From: Falsiroseomonas selenitidurans
GTDB lineage: Bacteria > Pseudomonadota > Alphaproteobacteria > Acetobacterales > Acetobacteraceae
NCBI RefSeq assembly: GCF_012103215.1
Contig: NZ_JAAVNE010000041.1
Location: 1-48,083 of the forward strand
Length of the DNA: 48,083 nucleotides
Direction of reading: 5' to 3'
In this document: positions 7,108 to 15,654 of the stretch, in pieces
Layout: every line of letters begins with the position of its first letter
Numbering within the stretch: position 1 is the first letter of the stretch
Notes under the pieces: model-generated
Told to the model about the DNA's origin: nothing
What the model saw: only the letters and a program-made list of their open reading frames with translations
The model's database searches: none
Made by a program: the position numbers and the translations under genes

Positions 7108-7153
7108 TTGACATCGGCGATAGCCGAGTCACTATGATTTAGCCGACGCTAAA
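7108..7153 (+). promoter_or_regulatory. mntH promoter with candidate MntR boxes
   Basis: TTGACA at 7108-7113 and TATGAT at 7133-7138 (19-bp spacer). Two inverted repeats overlap the promoter: TCGGC-GATA-GCCGA at 7114-7127 in the spacer and TTTAGC-CGAC-GCTAAA at 7138-7153, which starts at the last base of the -10 box. Either could bind MntR. Which one does is not decided by the sequence. Confidence 0.5.
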
Positions 7154-7168
7154 TTTTGGAGGGCCAGC

Positions 7169-8506
7169 GTGAATCCGCCATCCGAGGTTGCCGCGCCACC
7201 TGCACAGGCCGGCCTTCCAAGCCTGCCTGAGGTCCACCGCTCGGTGGCGGTGCCCAACGCCGGCGGGTTTCTCCGCAAGCTCTTTGCCTTCATGGGTCCG
7301 GGTTATCTGGTCGCGGTCGGCTACATGGACCCGGGCAACTGGGCGACCTCGCTCGCCGGCGGATCCGCCTTCGGCTACACGCTGCTCGCGGTCGCGCTCA
7401 CCTCCTCGTTGATGGCGATTCTGCTGCAGGCGCTGTGCGTGCGCATCGGCGTCTCCACCGGACGCGACCTGGCCCAGTTGTGCCGGGAGCGGTTCCCCAA
7501 GGTCGTCGCCTATCCGCTGTGGCTGTTCGCCGAGATCGCCATCTGCGCCACCGACCTTGCCGAGCTGATCGGCACCGCCATCGCGCTTGAACTGCTGTTT
7601 GGAATCCCGCTCCTCTACGGCGTGTTCCTGACCGCCTTCGACGCCTTCCTGATCCTCTGGCTGCAGAACAAGGGCGTGCGCTGGCTGGAGGCGCTGATCT
7701 TCGGCTTCATCGTGCTGATCGTCGGCTGCTTCGGCATCCAGATCGTGCTGTCCGACCCGGATTGGGCGGCGGTGCTGAACGGCTACATCCCCGCTGTCTC
7801 GATCGTGACGAACCAGACGCAGCTCTACATCGCCATGGGCATCCTGGGTGCGACGGTGATGCCGCACAACCTGTACCTGCACACCGCCGTGGTGCAGTCG
7901 CGGTCCTGGAACCTCGATGACGCGGGCAAGCGGGAGGCAATCAAGTTCGCCACCATCGACAGCACCCTCGCGCTGACGCTCGCGCTGCTGATCAATTCCG
8001 CCATCCTGATCACCGCCGCCGCCACGTTCCACGCCAGCGGCAATACCGAGGTCGCCGAGATCGGCGAGGCCTACCAGCTGCTCACGCCGCTGCTGGGTGC
8101 GGGCATCGCGGCCACGGCCTTCGGCGTGGCGTTGCTGCTGTGCGGGCTGAACGCCACGGTCACCGCGACGCTGGCCGGGCAGGTGGTGATGGAAGGCTTC
8201 CTGCGCTTTCGCCTGCCGCCGGTGCTGCGGCGGCTGGTCACCCGGCTGATCGCCATCATCCCGGCGGTGATCGTGACCTGGATGTATGGCGCGTCCGGTA
8301 CGGCGCAGTTGCTGATCCTCAGCCAGGTGATCCTGTCGATGCAGCTGCCCTTCGCGGTGATCCCGCTGATGCTGTTCGCGCAGGATCGCAAGCGGATGGG
8401 GGTGTTCACCGCGCCCGCCTGGCAGTTGGCCCTGGGCTGGGCGACCGCGGCGGTGATCGTCGGGCTGAACATGAAGCTGCTGTTCGACGCCGCCTTCGGC
8501 GATTGA
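7169..8506 (+). CDS. mntH: Nramp-family Mn(II)/divalent metal transporter MntH
   Basis: 445 residues, about 11 membrane helices. The Nramp metal-site motifs are present: DPGN at residues 54-57 in helix 1 and MPHN at 231-234 in helix 6. It imports Mn2+ (also Fe2+ or Cd2+) with protons across the inner membrane. The GTG start at 7169 follows a strong GGAGGG site. The length is in the normal range with a somewhat long N-terminal tail. It is transcribed divergently from mntR. The 47-base gap to the convergent beta-propeller gene holds no clear terminator. Confidence 0.95.
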   Translation: MNPPSEVAAPPAQAGLPSLPEVHRSVAVPNAGGFLRKLFAFMGPGYLVAVGYMDPGNWATSLAGGSAFGYTLLAVALTSSLMAILLQALCVRIGVSTGRDLAQLCRERFPKVVAYPLWLFAEIAICATDLAELIGTAIALELLFGIPLLYGVFLTAFDAFLILWLQNKGVRWLEALIFGFIVLIVGCFGIQIVLSDPDWAAVLNGYIPAVSIVTNQTQLYIAMGILGATVMPHNLYLHTAVVQSRSWNLDDAGKREAIKFATIDSTLALTLALLINSAILITAAATFHASGNTEVAEIGEAYQLLTPLLGAGIAATAFGVALLLCGLNATVTATLAGQVVMEGFLRFRLPPVLRRLVTRLIAIIPAVIVTWMYGASGTAQLLILSQVILSMQLPFAVIPLMLFAQDRKRMGVFTAPAWQLALGWATAAVIVGLNMKLLFDAAFGD

Positions 8507-8552
8507 GGAACGAGGCGTCCGGACGGCGCCGCGCAGACCCTGCCACCAACCC

Positions 8553-9572
8553 TCAGGCGGCGGCCGTCGGCGCGAACAGGATGCCGTGCGGCGACCGCCC
8601 GACGCGCGACACGCGCGCCGCGCCGCTGCGCGGGTCGATGCTGGCGATCCGCCCGGTCCATCGCAGCGTCGCCCAGATCGTGCCGTCCGCGTCGAAGGTC
8701 AGGCAGTCCGGACCGCCGCCGATCTCGTGGACGCGCTTGATCTCCAGCGTCTGCGGGTCGAGCGCGGTGATCCGGCTGTCGACGCGCGACGTGACATAGA
8801 CCAGTCCGTCCCGCGGCCCCTCGAACAGCGCGTGGGCGCCGCGTCCGACGGTGATCTGCCGGTCGGCGCGCCGCGCCACCGGATCGATCACCGACACGTA
8901 GTCGCCGCCCATGACGCCCACCAGGATGCGCCCGCGATGCCACAGGATACCGGCAGGGTCGCGCCCGACCTCGGCGCGCCAGGCCTCGGTGCGGGTGTCG
9001 AGGTCGACCGCGATGGCCGCCGCCTCGCCCTGCAGGGTCACGAAGGCGAAGCGCGAATCCGGCGAGAAGGTGACGTGGCTCGGCTTGCGCCCGGCCTGCA
9101 GGCGGCCCTCGAAGGCCAGGGCGGCGCCGTCCCAGCGGTAGATGTCCACCTGGTTACGCCGCAGGCTGGTGACGACCAGCCGCCTGCCGTCCGGCGTGAA
9201 GCCGAGGTTGTAGGGATTGCTGATCGGCTCCCGCCGACGCACCTCGCCGCTGCGCGGGTCGAGCAGGAACATCTCGTTGGCGCCGGAATCGCCGACCAGG
9301 ATTAGGTCCCGCGCGGGGGTCAGCACCAGGTGGTGCGGTTCGCGCAGCACGGGCACGCGGCGCAGGTCGCTGCTGCTGGCGGGGTCCAGCACCTGCACAT
9401 TGGCGTCGAGGGAATTGAGGACGAAGAGCGAGCCGGCGGGCGCCGACGCAGGTGCCTCGGCCACTGGTTGTGCGCCGGCGGCGCGTCCGGCGGCGATGAA
9501 CGGCGCAGCCAGCGCGGCGCGCACCACGAGCCGGCGACCGACGCGCAGATCCGGGGAACTGATTGACGGCAC
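8553..9572 (-). CDS. YVTN/YncE-like beta-propeller protein, exported
   Basis: 339 residues. A twin-arginine-like signal (GRRLVVRAALAAPFIAAGRA) occupies residues 12-31. The rest is repeated propeller blades: LFVLNSLDANVQVLDP, LVLTPARDLILVGDSGANEMFLLDP, LGFTPDGRRLVVTSL, VTFSPDSRFAFVTL, VYVTSRVDSRITALDP. These are of the YVTN/SMP-30 type. Such proteins often act as periplasmic scaffolds or sensors, and some members bind metals; nothing here shows a catalytic site. It is divergent from the P1B ATPase and shares its 180-bp upstream region. Confidence 0.75.
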   Translation of the reverse strand: MPSISSPDLRVGRRLVVRAALAAPFIAAGRAAGAQPVAEAPASAPAGSLFVLNSLDANVQVLDPASSSDLRRVPVLREPHHLVLTPARDLILVGDSGANEMFLLDPRSGEVRRREPISNPYNLGFTPDGRRLVVTSLRRNQVDIYRWDGAALAFEGRLQAGRKPSHVTFSPDSRFAFVTLQGEAAAIAVDLDTRTEAWRAEVGRDPAGILWHRGRILVGVMGGDYVSVIDPVARRADRQITVGRGAHALFEGPRDGLVYVTSRVDSRITALDPQTLEIKRVHEIGGGPDCLTFDADGTIWATLRWTGRIASIDPRSGAARVSRVGRSPHGILFAPTAAA

Positions 9573-9713
9573 GGCAAGGCTCCTGGCGCGGGGGGTACCG
9601 ATCTATCCCAAACATCGCTGTCCGCGCGCAAGCGGGGATAACGTCGCATCCGACACCGCCAGCGCGCCTGCGTCAGCGCGGGACGAAAATGGCACCGGCG
9701 GACGAATAGCCCC

Positions 9714-9744
9714 TTGAACCTCCAGCCGCTGGAGGTCTCATACG
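9714..9744 (+). promoter_or_regulatory. MerR-type promoter/operator of the P1B ATPase
   Basis: A TTGAAC -35 box (9714-9719), a 19-bp spacer, and a weak -10 near 9739-9744. The spacer holds an almost perfect 17-bp palindrome, CCTCCAGCCGCTGGAGG (9719-9735). Over-long spacers with a central dyad are the hallmark of MerR-family activation. The PbrR/CadR-type regulator at 6197-6637 is the candidate activator. Confidence 0.75.
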
Positions 9745-9751
9745 GTCGCGC

Positions 9752-12070
9752 ATGACGATCAGGACAGATGCCATGGGTGAGTCCAGGAAGCTGACATGGC
9801 GGGTCGAGGGCATGGACTGCGCCTCGTGCGTCGCCAAGGTGACCAGGGCGGTGGAACGCCTGCCCGGTGTCTCGGAGGTCCAGGTGAACCTGATGGCCGA
9901 GCGGCTGACGGTCGCGCTCGCGCCGGACACCACGCCGGCCGAGGGTGTGGCTCGCCAGGTCGAGATCCTGGGCTACAAGGTCATGCCAATGGCGCCCGTC
10001 GCCGCGGCCGCCCCAGCTCATGTCCATGACGCCGATTGCGGCCATCACCACGCCCATGGCGCTGACGGTCACGGTCATGACGGCAAGGACGGCCACGCAG
10101 GCCATGCGCATGGTGCCGAGCCAGGACCTGCCGCCGGCCCGGCGGCGCATGGCCACGACCACGACGACCCTGCCGATGCCGGCAAGCCCTGGTGGCGCAG
10201 CGGCAAGGCGATCCTCGTCTGGCTGCTGGGGGGCCTGGTGGTCGGTGCCTACGCGCTGTCCATCGTCCTGCCGGAGCGGCTGACCTACCCGCTGTTCCTC
10301 GCCGCCACCGCCGTCGCGCTGGTGCCCTTCGGCCGGCGCGCCTTCGCCCTGGCCCGCGCCGGCAGTCCGTTCAGCATCGAGACGCTGATGGTCACCGCCG
10401 CGATCGGCGCCGCGATCATCGGCGCCGCCGAGGAGGCCGCTGTCGTCGTGCTGCTCTTCGCGGTCGGCGAATTGCTGGAGAACGTCGCCGCCGGGCGCGC
10501 CCGCGCCGGCATCCGCGCGCTGGCCGACCTCATGCCGCGCACCGCGCTGCGGCTGCGGCCCGACGGCACGACCGAACAACTGCCGGCCGACCGGCTCGCG
10601 GTCGGCGACCTGGTGCTGATCCGCCCCGGCGACCGCGTGGCCTGCGACGGCCTGATCGAGGAAGGCAGCTCCGCCCTCGACGAAAGCCCGGTCACCGGGG
10701 AGAGCGTGCCCGTCTCGCGCGGCCCCGGCGAGGCCGTGGTCGCCGGCAGCATCAACGCCGAGGGCGCCATCCGCGTGCGCGTCACGCGTGCCGCGTCCGA
10801 CAACACCATCGCGCGCATCATTCGCATGGTGGAGGAGGCCACCGCCTCCCGCGCGCCGACGCAGCGCTTCATCGAGCGCTTCTCGACCTGGTGGACGCCG
10901 GGCGCGATGATCGTCGCCCTTCTGGTCATCCTGCTGCCGCCCTTCCTTCTCGGCTGGGACTGGAGCACCAGCATCTACCGCGGCCTCGCGGTGCTGTTGA
11001 TCGCCTGTCCCTGCGCGCTGGTGATCTCGGTGCCGGCGGCGATGGTCTCGGGCCTGTCGGCCGGCGCGCGACGCGGCCTGCTGATCAAGGGCGGCGCGGC
11101 GCTGGAGGCGATCGGCAGCGCGACGACCGTCGCCTTCGACAAGACCGGCACGCTCACCGAAGGCCGCCCGCGCGTCACCGACGTGCTGCCGGCCGAGGGG
11201 CGCATCGCCGATGAGGTCCTCGCGCTCGCCGCCGCGGTCGAACAGGGCTCCTCCCACCCGCTCGCTAAGGCGATCCTGGCGGAGGCGGCGGCGCGCGGGG
11301 TCGCGGTGCCGGCGGCCGAGGCGCAGTCGGCCATCCCTGGCCGCGCCGTGGCCGGCACGGTCGGCGGCGTGGCGGTCAGCATCGGCAGCCCGCGCCATGC
11401 GAGGGAGTCCAATGCCGCGCTCGGTCCGCTGGAAGCCGAGCTGGAGCGGCTCCAGGGCGAGGGCAAGACGGTGTCGGTGGTGCTGGCCGGCGGCGTCGTG
11501 GCCGCGCTGGTCGCGCTGCGCGATGAACCGCGCGCGGATGCCGCGTCCGGCATCGCGGCGATCACCGCGCTTGGCGTGCGCCCGGTGATGCTGACCGGCG
11601 ACAACCGCCGCACCGGCGAGGCGATCGCCATCTCGCTCGGCCTCGACGCCAAGGCGGAACTGCTGCCCGACGACAAGCTGCGCGAGATCGGCAAGCTGCG
11701 CGAGCGCGGCACGGTGGTGATGGTCGGCGATGGCATCAACGACGCGCCGGCGCTGGCGGCAGCCAATGTCGGCGTGGCGATGGGCGGCGGTACCGATGTC
11801 GCGCTGGAAACCGCCGATGCCGCCGTGCTGAAGGACCGCGTGACGGGGGTGGCCGAACTCGTCTCCCTGTCGCGCGCGACCATGGCGAACGTGAAGCAGA
11901 ATGTCGCCGTCGCGATCGGGCTGAAGGCGGTGTTCCTGGTCACGACGATGCTCGGCATCACCGGCCTGTGGCCAGCCATCATGGCGGATACCGGCGCGAC
12001 CGTGCTGGTGACGCTGAATGCGCTCAGGCTGCTGCGCTGGACGCCTGCGGGTTCCAGGGATGCTGCCTGA
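9752..12070 (+). CDS. P1B-type heavy-metal efflux ATPase (Zn/Cd/Pb, CadA/ZntA/PbrA type)
   Basis: 772 residues. An N-terminal HMA domain has GMDCASC (residues 20-26). A histidine-rich linker follows at about 85-135, with many HxH and HH steps. Then come the membrane helices, with CPC in IACPCALVIS near residue 420, the phosphorylation site DKTGTLTE near 463, and the hinge GDGINDAP near 658. The CPC motif plus this layout is typical of P1B-2 pumps that export Zn2+, Cd2+ and Pb2+ from the cytoplasm. The His-rich linker may buffer Zn. The gene heads a run of plus-strand genes. It is probably induced by the MerR-type regulator through the operator just upstream. Confidence 0.93.
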   Translation: MTIRTDAMGESRKLTWRVEGMDCASCVAKVTRAVERLPGVSEVQVNLMAERLTVALAPDTTPAEGVARQVEILGYKVMPMAPVAAAAPAHVHDADCGHHHAHGADGHGHDGKDGHAGHAHGAEPGPAAGPAAHGHDHDDPADAGKPWWRSGKAILVWLLGGLVVGAYALSIVLPERLTYPLFLAATAVALVPFGRRAFALARAGSPFSIETLMVTAAIGAAIIGAAEEAAVVVLLFAVGELLENVAAGRARAGIRALADLMPRTALRLRPDGTTEQLPADRLAVGDLVLIRPGDRVACDGLIEEGSSALDESPVTGESVPVSRGPGEAVVAGSINAEGAIRVRVTRAASDNTIARIIRMVEEATASRAPTQRFIERFSTWWTPGAMIVALLVILLPPFLLGWDWSTSIYRGLAVLLIACPCALVISVPAAMVSGLSAGARRGLLIKGGAALEAIGSATTVAFDKTGTLTEGRPRVTDVLPAEGRIADEVLALAAAVEQGSSHPLAKAILAEAAARGVAVPAAEAQSAIPGRAVAGTVGGVAVSIGSPRHARESNAALGPLEAELERLQGEGKTVSVVLAGGVVAALVALRDEPRADAASGIAAITALGVRPVMLTGDNRRTGEAIAISLGLDAKAELLPDDKLREIGKLRERGTVVMVGDGINDAPALAAANVGVAMGGGTDVALETADAAVLKDRVTGVAELVSLSRATMANVKQNVAVAIGLKAVFLVTTMLGITGLWPAIMADTGATVLVTLNALRLLRWTPAGSRDAA

Positions 12071-12122
12071 TGTGCTTGATGGCGGAAACCAGCGCGCCGC
12101 GGAACAGCGGACGGGCGACCGC

Positions 12123-12590
12123 ATGACGCCCGACACCATCATCGGGCGGCGCTGGCTGATGCCCGCCGTTCTCCTTGCGTGGCGCCTGATCGTGGCCGGT
12201 CCGGCCGCGGCCCAGGATGTTCAGGCGGGCAGCCTGCTTCTGACCGGAGCCTGGGCGAAGGCCGCGGATAACGACCAGCGCCTGCCCTTCGGCTTCGTGA
12301 CGATCCGCAACCGCGGCCATGAAGCGGAGAGGCTGCTCGGCGCCACGTCGGCCGGCGCGGCCGCTGTCGAACTGCGCGAACCAGACGCGTCCGCAGCCGG
12401 CGGCGCGCGCGCCGTCACCGAGGGCTTCGTGATCCCTGCTGGCGACGTCGTCGCCCTGGAGCCCGGCGGGCGGCACCTTCTCCTGCGCGACCTGCAGGTA
12501 CCGCTCGCGCTCGGCGATGAGATCCGCGTCACGCTGCGCTTCGAACGCGCAGGCGCAGTGGTCGTGTCGCTTCGGGCGCATTGGCACTGA
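12123..12590 (+). CDS. PCuAC-like periplasmic protein lacking the copper ligands
   Basis: 155 residues with an N-terminal export signal (MPAVLLAWRLIVAGPAAAQ) and the DUF461/PCuAC cupredoxin-like fold: GAWAKAA, FVTIRNRGHEAERLLGATS, AAVELREPDA, VIPAGDVVALEPGGRHLLLRDL, ITLRFERAG-type end. The metal site of canonical PCuAC (H, M, H, M in VELHEM, MRM and HLML) is not conserved: here the positions read VELREP and RHLLL. Compare the intact paralogue at 17634-18131. It may bind another ligand or act without copper. The ATG at 12123 is the plausible start; the gene follows the ATPase by 52 bases. Confidence 0.72.
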   Translation: MTPDTIIGRRWLMPAVLLAWRLIVAGPAAAQDVQAGSLLLTGAWAKAADNDQRLPFGFVTIRNRGHEAERLLGATSAGAAAVELREPDASAAGGARAVTEGFVIPAGDVVALEPGGRHLLLRDLQVPLALGDEIRVTLRFERAGAVVVSLRAHWH

Positions 12591-12592
12591 CG

Positions 12593-12778
12593 ATGAATAC
12601 GCCGGCCGCGAACGACAGTGCCGAGCTGCACCGCGCCTTGGCGCGGCGTCGTTCACGGTCGCGGGCCTTGCTGGCTGTCCTGCTTGGCCTCGCGGCCCTG
12701 TTCTACGCCGTCTCGATGGCGCGCGTCCCCCGGGAAGATCGGCTGGCGCCTGTGCCCGCGCGGCAGGCCGCGCCGTGA
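12593..12778 (+). CDS. Small single-pass membrane protein, CoxF-like
   Basis: 61 residues: a charged N-terminus (AELHRALARRRSRSRA), one membrane helix (LLAVLLGLAALFYAVSMARV) and a short polar tail. The basic head followed by an LFYAVSMARV-type helix resembles small proteins found with cytochrome c oxidase assembly genes in alphaproteobacteria. That would fit the PCuAC and SCO genes in this cluster, but the similarity is short and the name is tentative. It lies 2 bases after the PCuAC-like gene; its stop overlaps a possible GTG start of lnt. Confidence 0.5.
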   Translation: MNTPAANDSAELHRALARRRSRSRALLAVLLGLAALFYAVSMARVPREDRLAPVPARQAAP

Positions 12779-12834
12779 CAGGCTGCGGGCCGTCACGGGC
12801 GTCCGGCACGCCTCCTGCCGCGTTCGGCTCGGCA

Positions 12835-14406
12835 ATGCGCGGCACTTCTGCGCTTGCCCGAGTGAAGCCCGCGCCACTGCCGATCCGTGGCATCGCGCAG
12901 CGCCTGGCCTGGGGTGGCGCGTCCCTCGGCCTGGGTGCGCTCAGCGCGTTCGCGCTGGCGCCGCTGCTTGTCGTGCCGGCGGGCGTGGCGGCCTTCGGCG
13001 GCCTGTGGTTCCTGCTGGAGCGGACGGCATCGCTGCGCGGTGCCTTCGCGCTCGGCTGGCTGTTCGGCCTGGGATCGTTCCTGGTCGGCCTGTCCTGGAT
13101 CACCGAGGCCTTCAGCGTGGATGCGGCCCGCTTCGGCGCGCTGGCGCTGCCGGCGCTCGCCGCGCTCAGCGCCGGGCTGGCGCTGTTCCCCGCCGTCTCG
13201 GTCGCCACCGCGCGGCTGCTGGCCGGCCGCGCGGGCGGCGTACCGCTCGCCCTGGCGCTGGCCGCGTCCTGGGTCGCGGGCGAATGGCTGCGCGGCACCG
13301 TGTTCACCGGCTTTCCGTGGAACATCGCGGGCCATGCCTGGGGCGGCAGCGATGCCGGGCTGCAGGCGGCCGCCCTTGTCGGCATCCATGGCCTGGGGCT
13401 GCTCGCCGTGCTCGCCGCCGTGCTGGTGGGCGTGGCGGTGCGGCAGCGGCGCGTCGGGCCCGCGCTGGCCGCGGTGGTCGTCATCGCCCTGCCCTGGGCC
13501 TGGGGCGCGGCGCGCCTTGCCGATGCGACGCCCGCCGAGGTCCCGGACATCCGCCTGCGCCTGGTGCAGCCCAACATCCCCCAGGACTTGAAATGGGCCG
13601 AGGGAGAGCGCGAGCGAATCCTGGGCCGGCTGCTGGCGCTCAGCGCCGCGCCGGCGCCGGATGGCGTGGCCCCCACCCATGTGATCTGGCCGGAAAGTGC
13701 CGTGCCCTACCTCCTCGCTGAGGCGCCGGCGATCCGCGCAGCGGTCGCGCGCATCGTCCCGCCCGGCGGCGCGCTGCTGACCGGCGCCGTGCGGCAAACC
13801 ATCGCGGCCGATGGCGCCCCGGCGCTGCTCAACAGCCTGGTCGCGCTTGACGACAGCGGGGAGATCACCGCGGCCTACGACAAGATCCGGCTGGTGCCCT
13901 TCGGCGAATACCAGCCGTTCCGTCGGCTGCTCGCGGACCTGCCGAAGCTCACAGTGGGGACGGTGGACTTCATCCCCGGCCCGCCGCGCCAGGCGATGCG
14001 CGTCGCCGGCCTGCCGGCGTTCTGGCCGCTGATCTGCTACGAGGCGATCTTCCCCACCACGCTGCCGGCACACGGTCCGATGCCCGGCTGGATCCTGACA
14101 GTGACCAATGATGCCTGGTTCGGCACCTCCTGGGGCCCGTACCAGCATGCCCTGGCCGCCCGGCTGCGCGCCATCGAGCTCGGCCTGCCGCTGGTGCGCG
14201 TGGCCAACAGCGGCATCTCGCTGGTGACCGACGCGATGGGGCGCGAGCGCGCGCGGCTGCCGCTGGCGACCGAGGGCGTGCTGGACCTGCCGCTGCCGGC
14301 GGCGCTGGCCGGTGGTACGCCCTATGCGCGCTTCGGCGATGTGCCTTTTGCGATCGGCGTCGCGGCGCTGGCGGGGCTCGCGCTGGCCGGGCGGCGGCGC
14401 GCATGA
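12835..14406 (+). CDS. lnt: Apolipoprotein N-acyltransferase
   Basis: About 523 residues. Several N-terminal membrane helices precede a carbon-nitrogen hydrolase (nitrilase) domain. The E-K-C triad is visible: E287 in VIWPESAVPYL, K350 in YDKIRLVPFGEYQPF, and C401 in WPLICYEAIFP. Lnt adds the third acyl chain to lipoproteins in the inner membrane. An upstream in-frame GTG at 12775 overlaps the previous stop (GTGA) and would add 20 residues; the ATG at 12835 gives the usual length. Because lnt is normally a housekeeping gene near corC/ybeX, its presence beside lspA in a metal cluster suggests an accessory copy. Confidence 0.9.
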   Translation: MRGTSALARVKPAPLPIRGIAQRLAWGGASLGLGALSAFALAPLLVVPAGVAAFGGLWFLLERTASLRGAFALGWLFGLGSFLVGLSWITEAFSVDAARFGALALPALAALSAGLALFPAVSVATARLLAGRAGGVPLALALAASWVAGEWLRGTVFTGFPWNIAGHAWGGSDAGLQAAALVGIHGLGLLAVLAAVLVGVAVRQRRVGPALAAVVVIALPWAWGAARLADATPAEVPDIRLRLVQPNIPQDLKWAEGERERILGRLLALSAAPAPDGVAPTHVIWPESAVPYLLAEAPAIRAAVARIVPPGGALLTGAVRQTIAADGAPALLNSLVALDDSGEITAAYDKIRLVPFGEYQPFRRLLADLPKLTVGTVDFIPGPPRQAMRVAGLPAFWPLICYEAIFPTTLPAHGPMPGWILTVTNDAWFGTSWGPYQHALAARLRAIELGLPLVRVANSGISLVTDAMGRERARLPLATEGVLDLPLPAALAGGTPYARFGDVPFAIGVAALAGLALAGRRRA

Positions 14407-15125
14407 CGATCGACCTCACCTTGTTCGGCCTGGTGCTGGCCTTCGGCGGGGGGCTGGTCTCCTTCCTGTCGCCCTGCGTGCTGCCCCTTGTGCCGGGCTA
14501 TGTCGCCTGGGTGGCGGGGACGGACCTGGCGACGGCGCGGGCGGAGCGGTGGCGGGCGCTGCGCCTGTCGGCCTTCTTCGTGTTGGGCTTCGGGCTGGTC
14601 TTCGTGCTGCTGGGCCTGGGGGCGACCGCCATCGGCGGGCTGCTGCGGCGCTGGTCCAACGAGCTCACCATAGTCGCCGGCCTGCTGATCGCGGCGATGG
14701 GCCTGGTTCAGATGGGCCTGCTGCGCGTGGCACCGCTGATGCGCGACCTGCGCTTCAGGCCGCCGGGCGAGGGCGGCGGCCCGGTCTCCGCGACGCTGAT
14801 CGGCGTCGCCTTCGGCTTCGGCTGGACGCCGTGCATCGGGCCGGTGCTGGCCGGCGTGCTGACGGCGGCGGCGTTCACGCCCGGCGCCGGCGTCGGGCTG
14901 CTCGCCGCCTATGCGCTCGGCCTCGGCGTGCCCTTCCTGCTGGCGGCCTTCTACCTGCCGGCGGCGATGGCCCGCGCGCGGCGGCTCGGGCGGCTGGGGC
15001 GCATCCTGCAGGTCGCGAGCGGCGTCATCATGCTCGCCGCCGGCCTCGCCATCGCAACCGGCGAGATGACCCGTCTCGCCATCTGGATCCTGGAGGCCTT
15101 TCCATGGCTGGCTCAGCTGGGATGA
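14403..15125 (+). CDS. ccdA: CcdA-type transmembrane thiol-disulfide carrier
   Basis: 240 residues, six predicted membrane helices with an internal repeat. The paired cysteines are in SPCVLPLVPGY (helix 1) and GWTPCIGPVL (helix 4). CcdA passes electrons from cytoplasmic thioredoxin to periplasmic thiol proteins used in cytochrome c maturation and copper-site reduction. The ATG overlaps the lnt stop by 4 nt. The DsbA-like protein at 15655 and the SCO protein at 18128 are likely partners. Confidence 0.9.
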   Translation: MTIDLTLFGLVLAFGGGLVSFLSPCVLPLVPGYVAWVAGTDLATARAERWRALRLSAFFVLGFGLVFVLLGLGATAIGGLLRRWSNELTIVAGLLIAAMGLVQMGLLRVAPLMRDLRFRPPGEGGGPVSATLIGVAFGFGWTPCIGPVLAGVLTAAAFTPGAGVGLLAAYALGLGVPFLLAAFYLPAAMARARRLGRLGRILQVASGVIMLAAGLAIATGEMTRLAIWILEAFPWLAQLG

Positions 15126-15625
15126 CCACGCCCGCCCCCCGCGCCCTGCGGCGCTTCGGCCTGCTCGCCGTGCCGATCGCCGCGGCCATCGACCAGGCAA
15201 CCAAGGCCTGGGCGCTCGATGCGCTCTGGCCACCCTACAGCGAGGGCATCACGTTGCTGCCGGTGCTGAACCTGCGGCTCGGCTTCAACACCGGCGTCAC
15301 CTTCGGGATGTTCGCCGAAAGCGCCGCCGGCGCGGTCTGGCTGCTGGTCGGCATCAAGCTCGCGGTGGTGGCCTGGCTGCTGCTTTGGCTGCGGCGCGCG
15401 GCCAGCCGGACCGAGGCGACGGCAATCGGCCTCATCATCGGCGGCGCGCTCGGCAACATCCTCGACCGCCTGCGCATCGGCGCGGTCACCGACTTCATCG
15501 ACGCGCACTACGGCGGCTGGCACTGGCCGACCTTCAACATGGCCGATGTCGCCATCGTCTGCGGCGTCACGCTGCTGGTGCTCACCAGCTTCCGCGCACC
15601 ATCGCCACAGGTGCAGGCCCAATGA
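15104..15625 (+). CDS. lspA: Lipoprotein signal peptidase (signal peptidase II)
   Basis: 173 residues with four membrane helices. The catalytic aspartates are D130 in RIGAVTDFIDAHYGGWHWPTF-type context and D148 in FNMADVAIV. The N-terminal helix carries IDQATKAWA. The ATG at 15104 is preceded by GGAGG at 7-base spacing and lies inside the ccdA end (22-base overlap). LspA-like proteins accompany Pb/Cd efflux ATPases (PbrC in pbr loci), which fits the PbrR-type regulator and P1B pump here. It cleaves prolipoproteins in the inner membrane. Confidence 0.93.
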   Translation: MAGSAGMTTPAPRALRRFGLLAVPIAAAIDQATKAWALDALWPPYSEGITLLPVLNLRLGFNTGVTFGMFAESAAGAVWLLVGIKLAVVAWLLLWLRRAASRTEATAIGLIIGGALGNILDRLRIGAVTDFIDAHYGGWHWPTFNMADVAIVCGVTLLVLTSFRAPSPQVQAQ

Positions 15626-15654
15626 CCATGATCCTTGAACCGGAGGAACCACCC

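Noticed and set aside
9320..12142. A 940-codon open frame on the minus strand
   Set aside because: It is the antisense shadow of the P1B ATPase, with His/Arg/Gly-rich low-complexity translation. The plus strand has clear P-type ATPase motifs.
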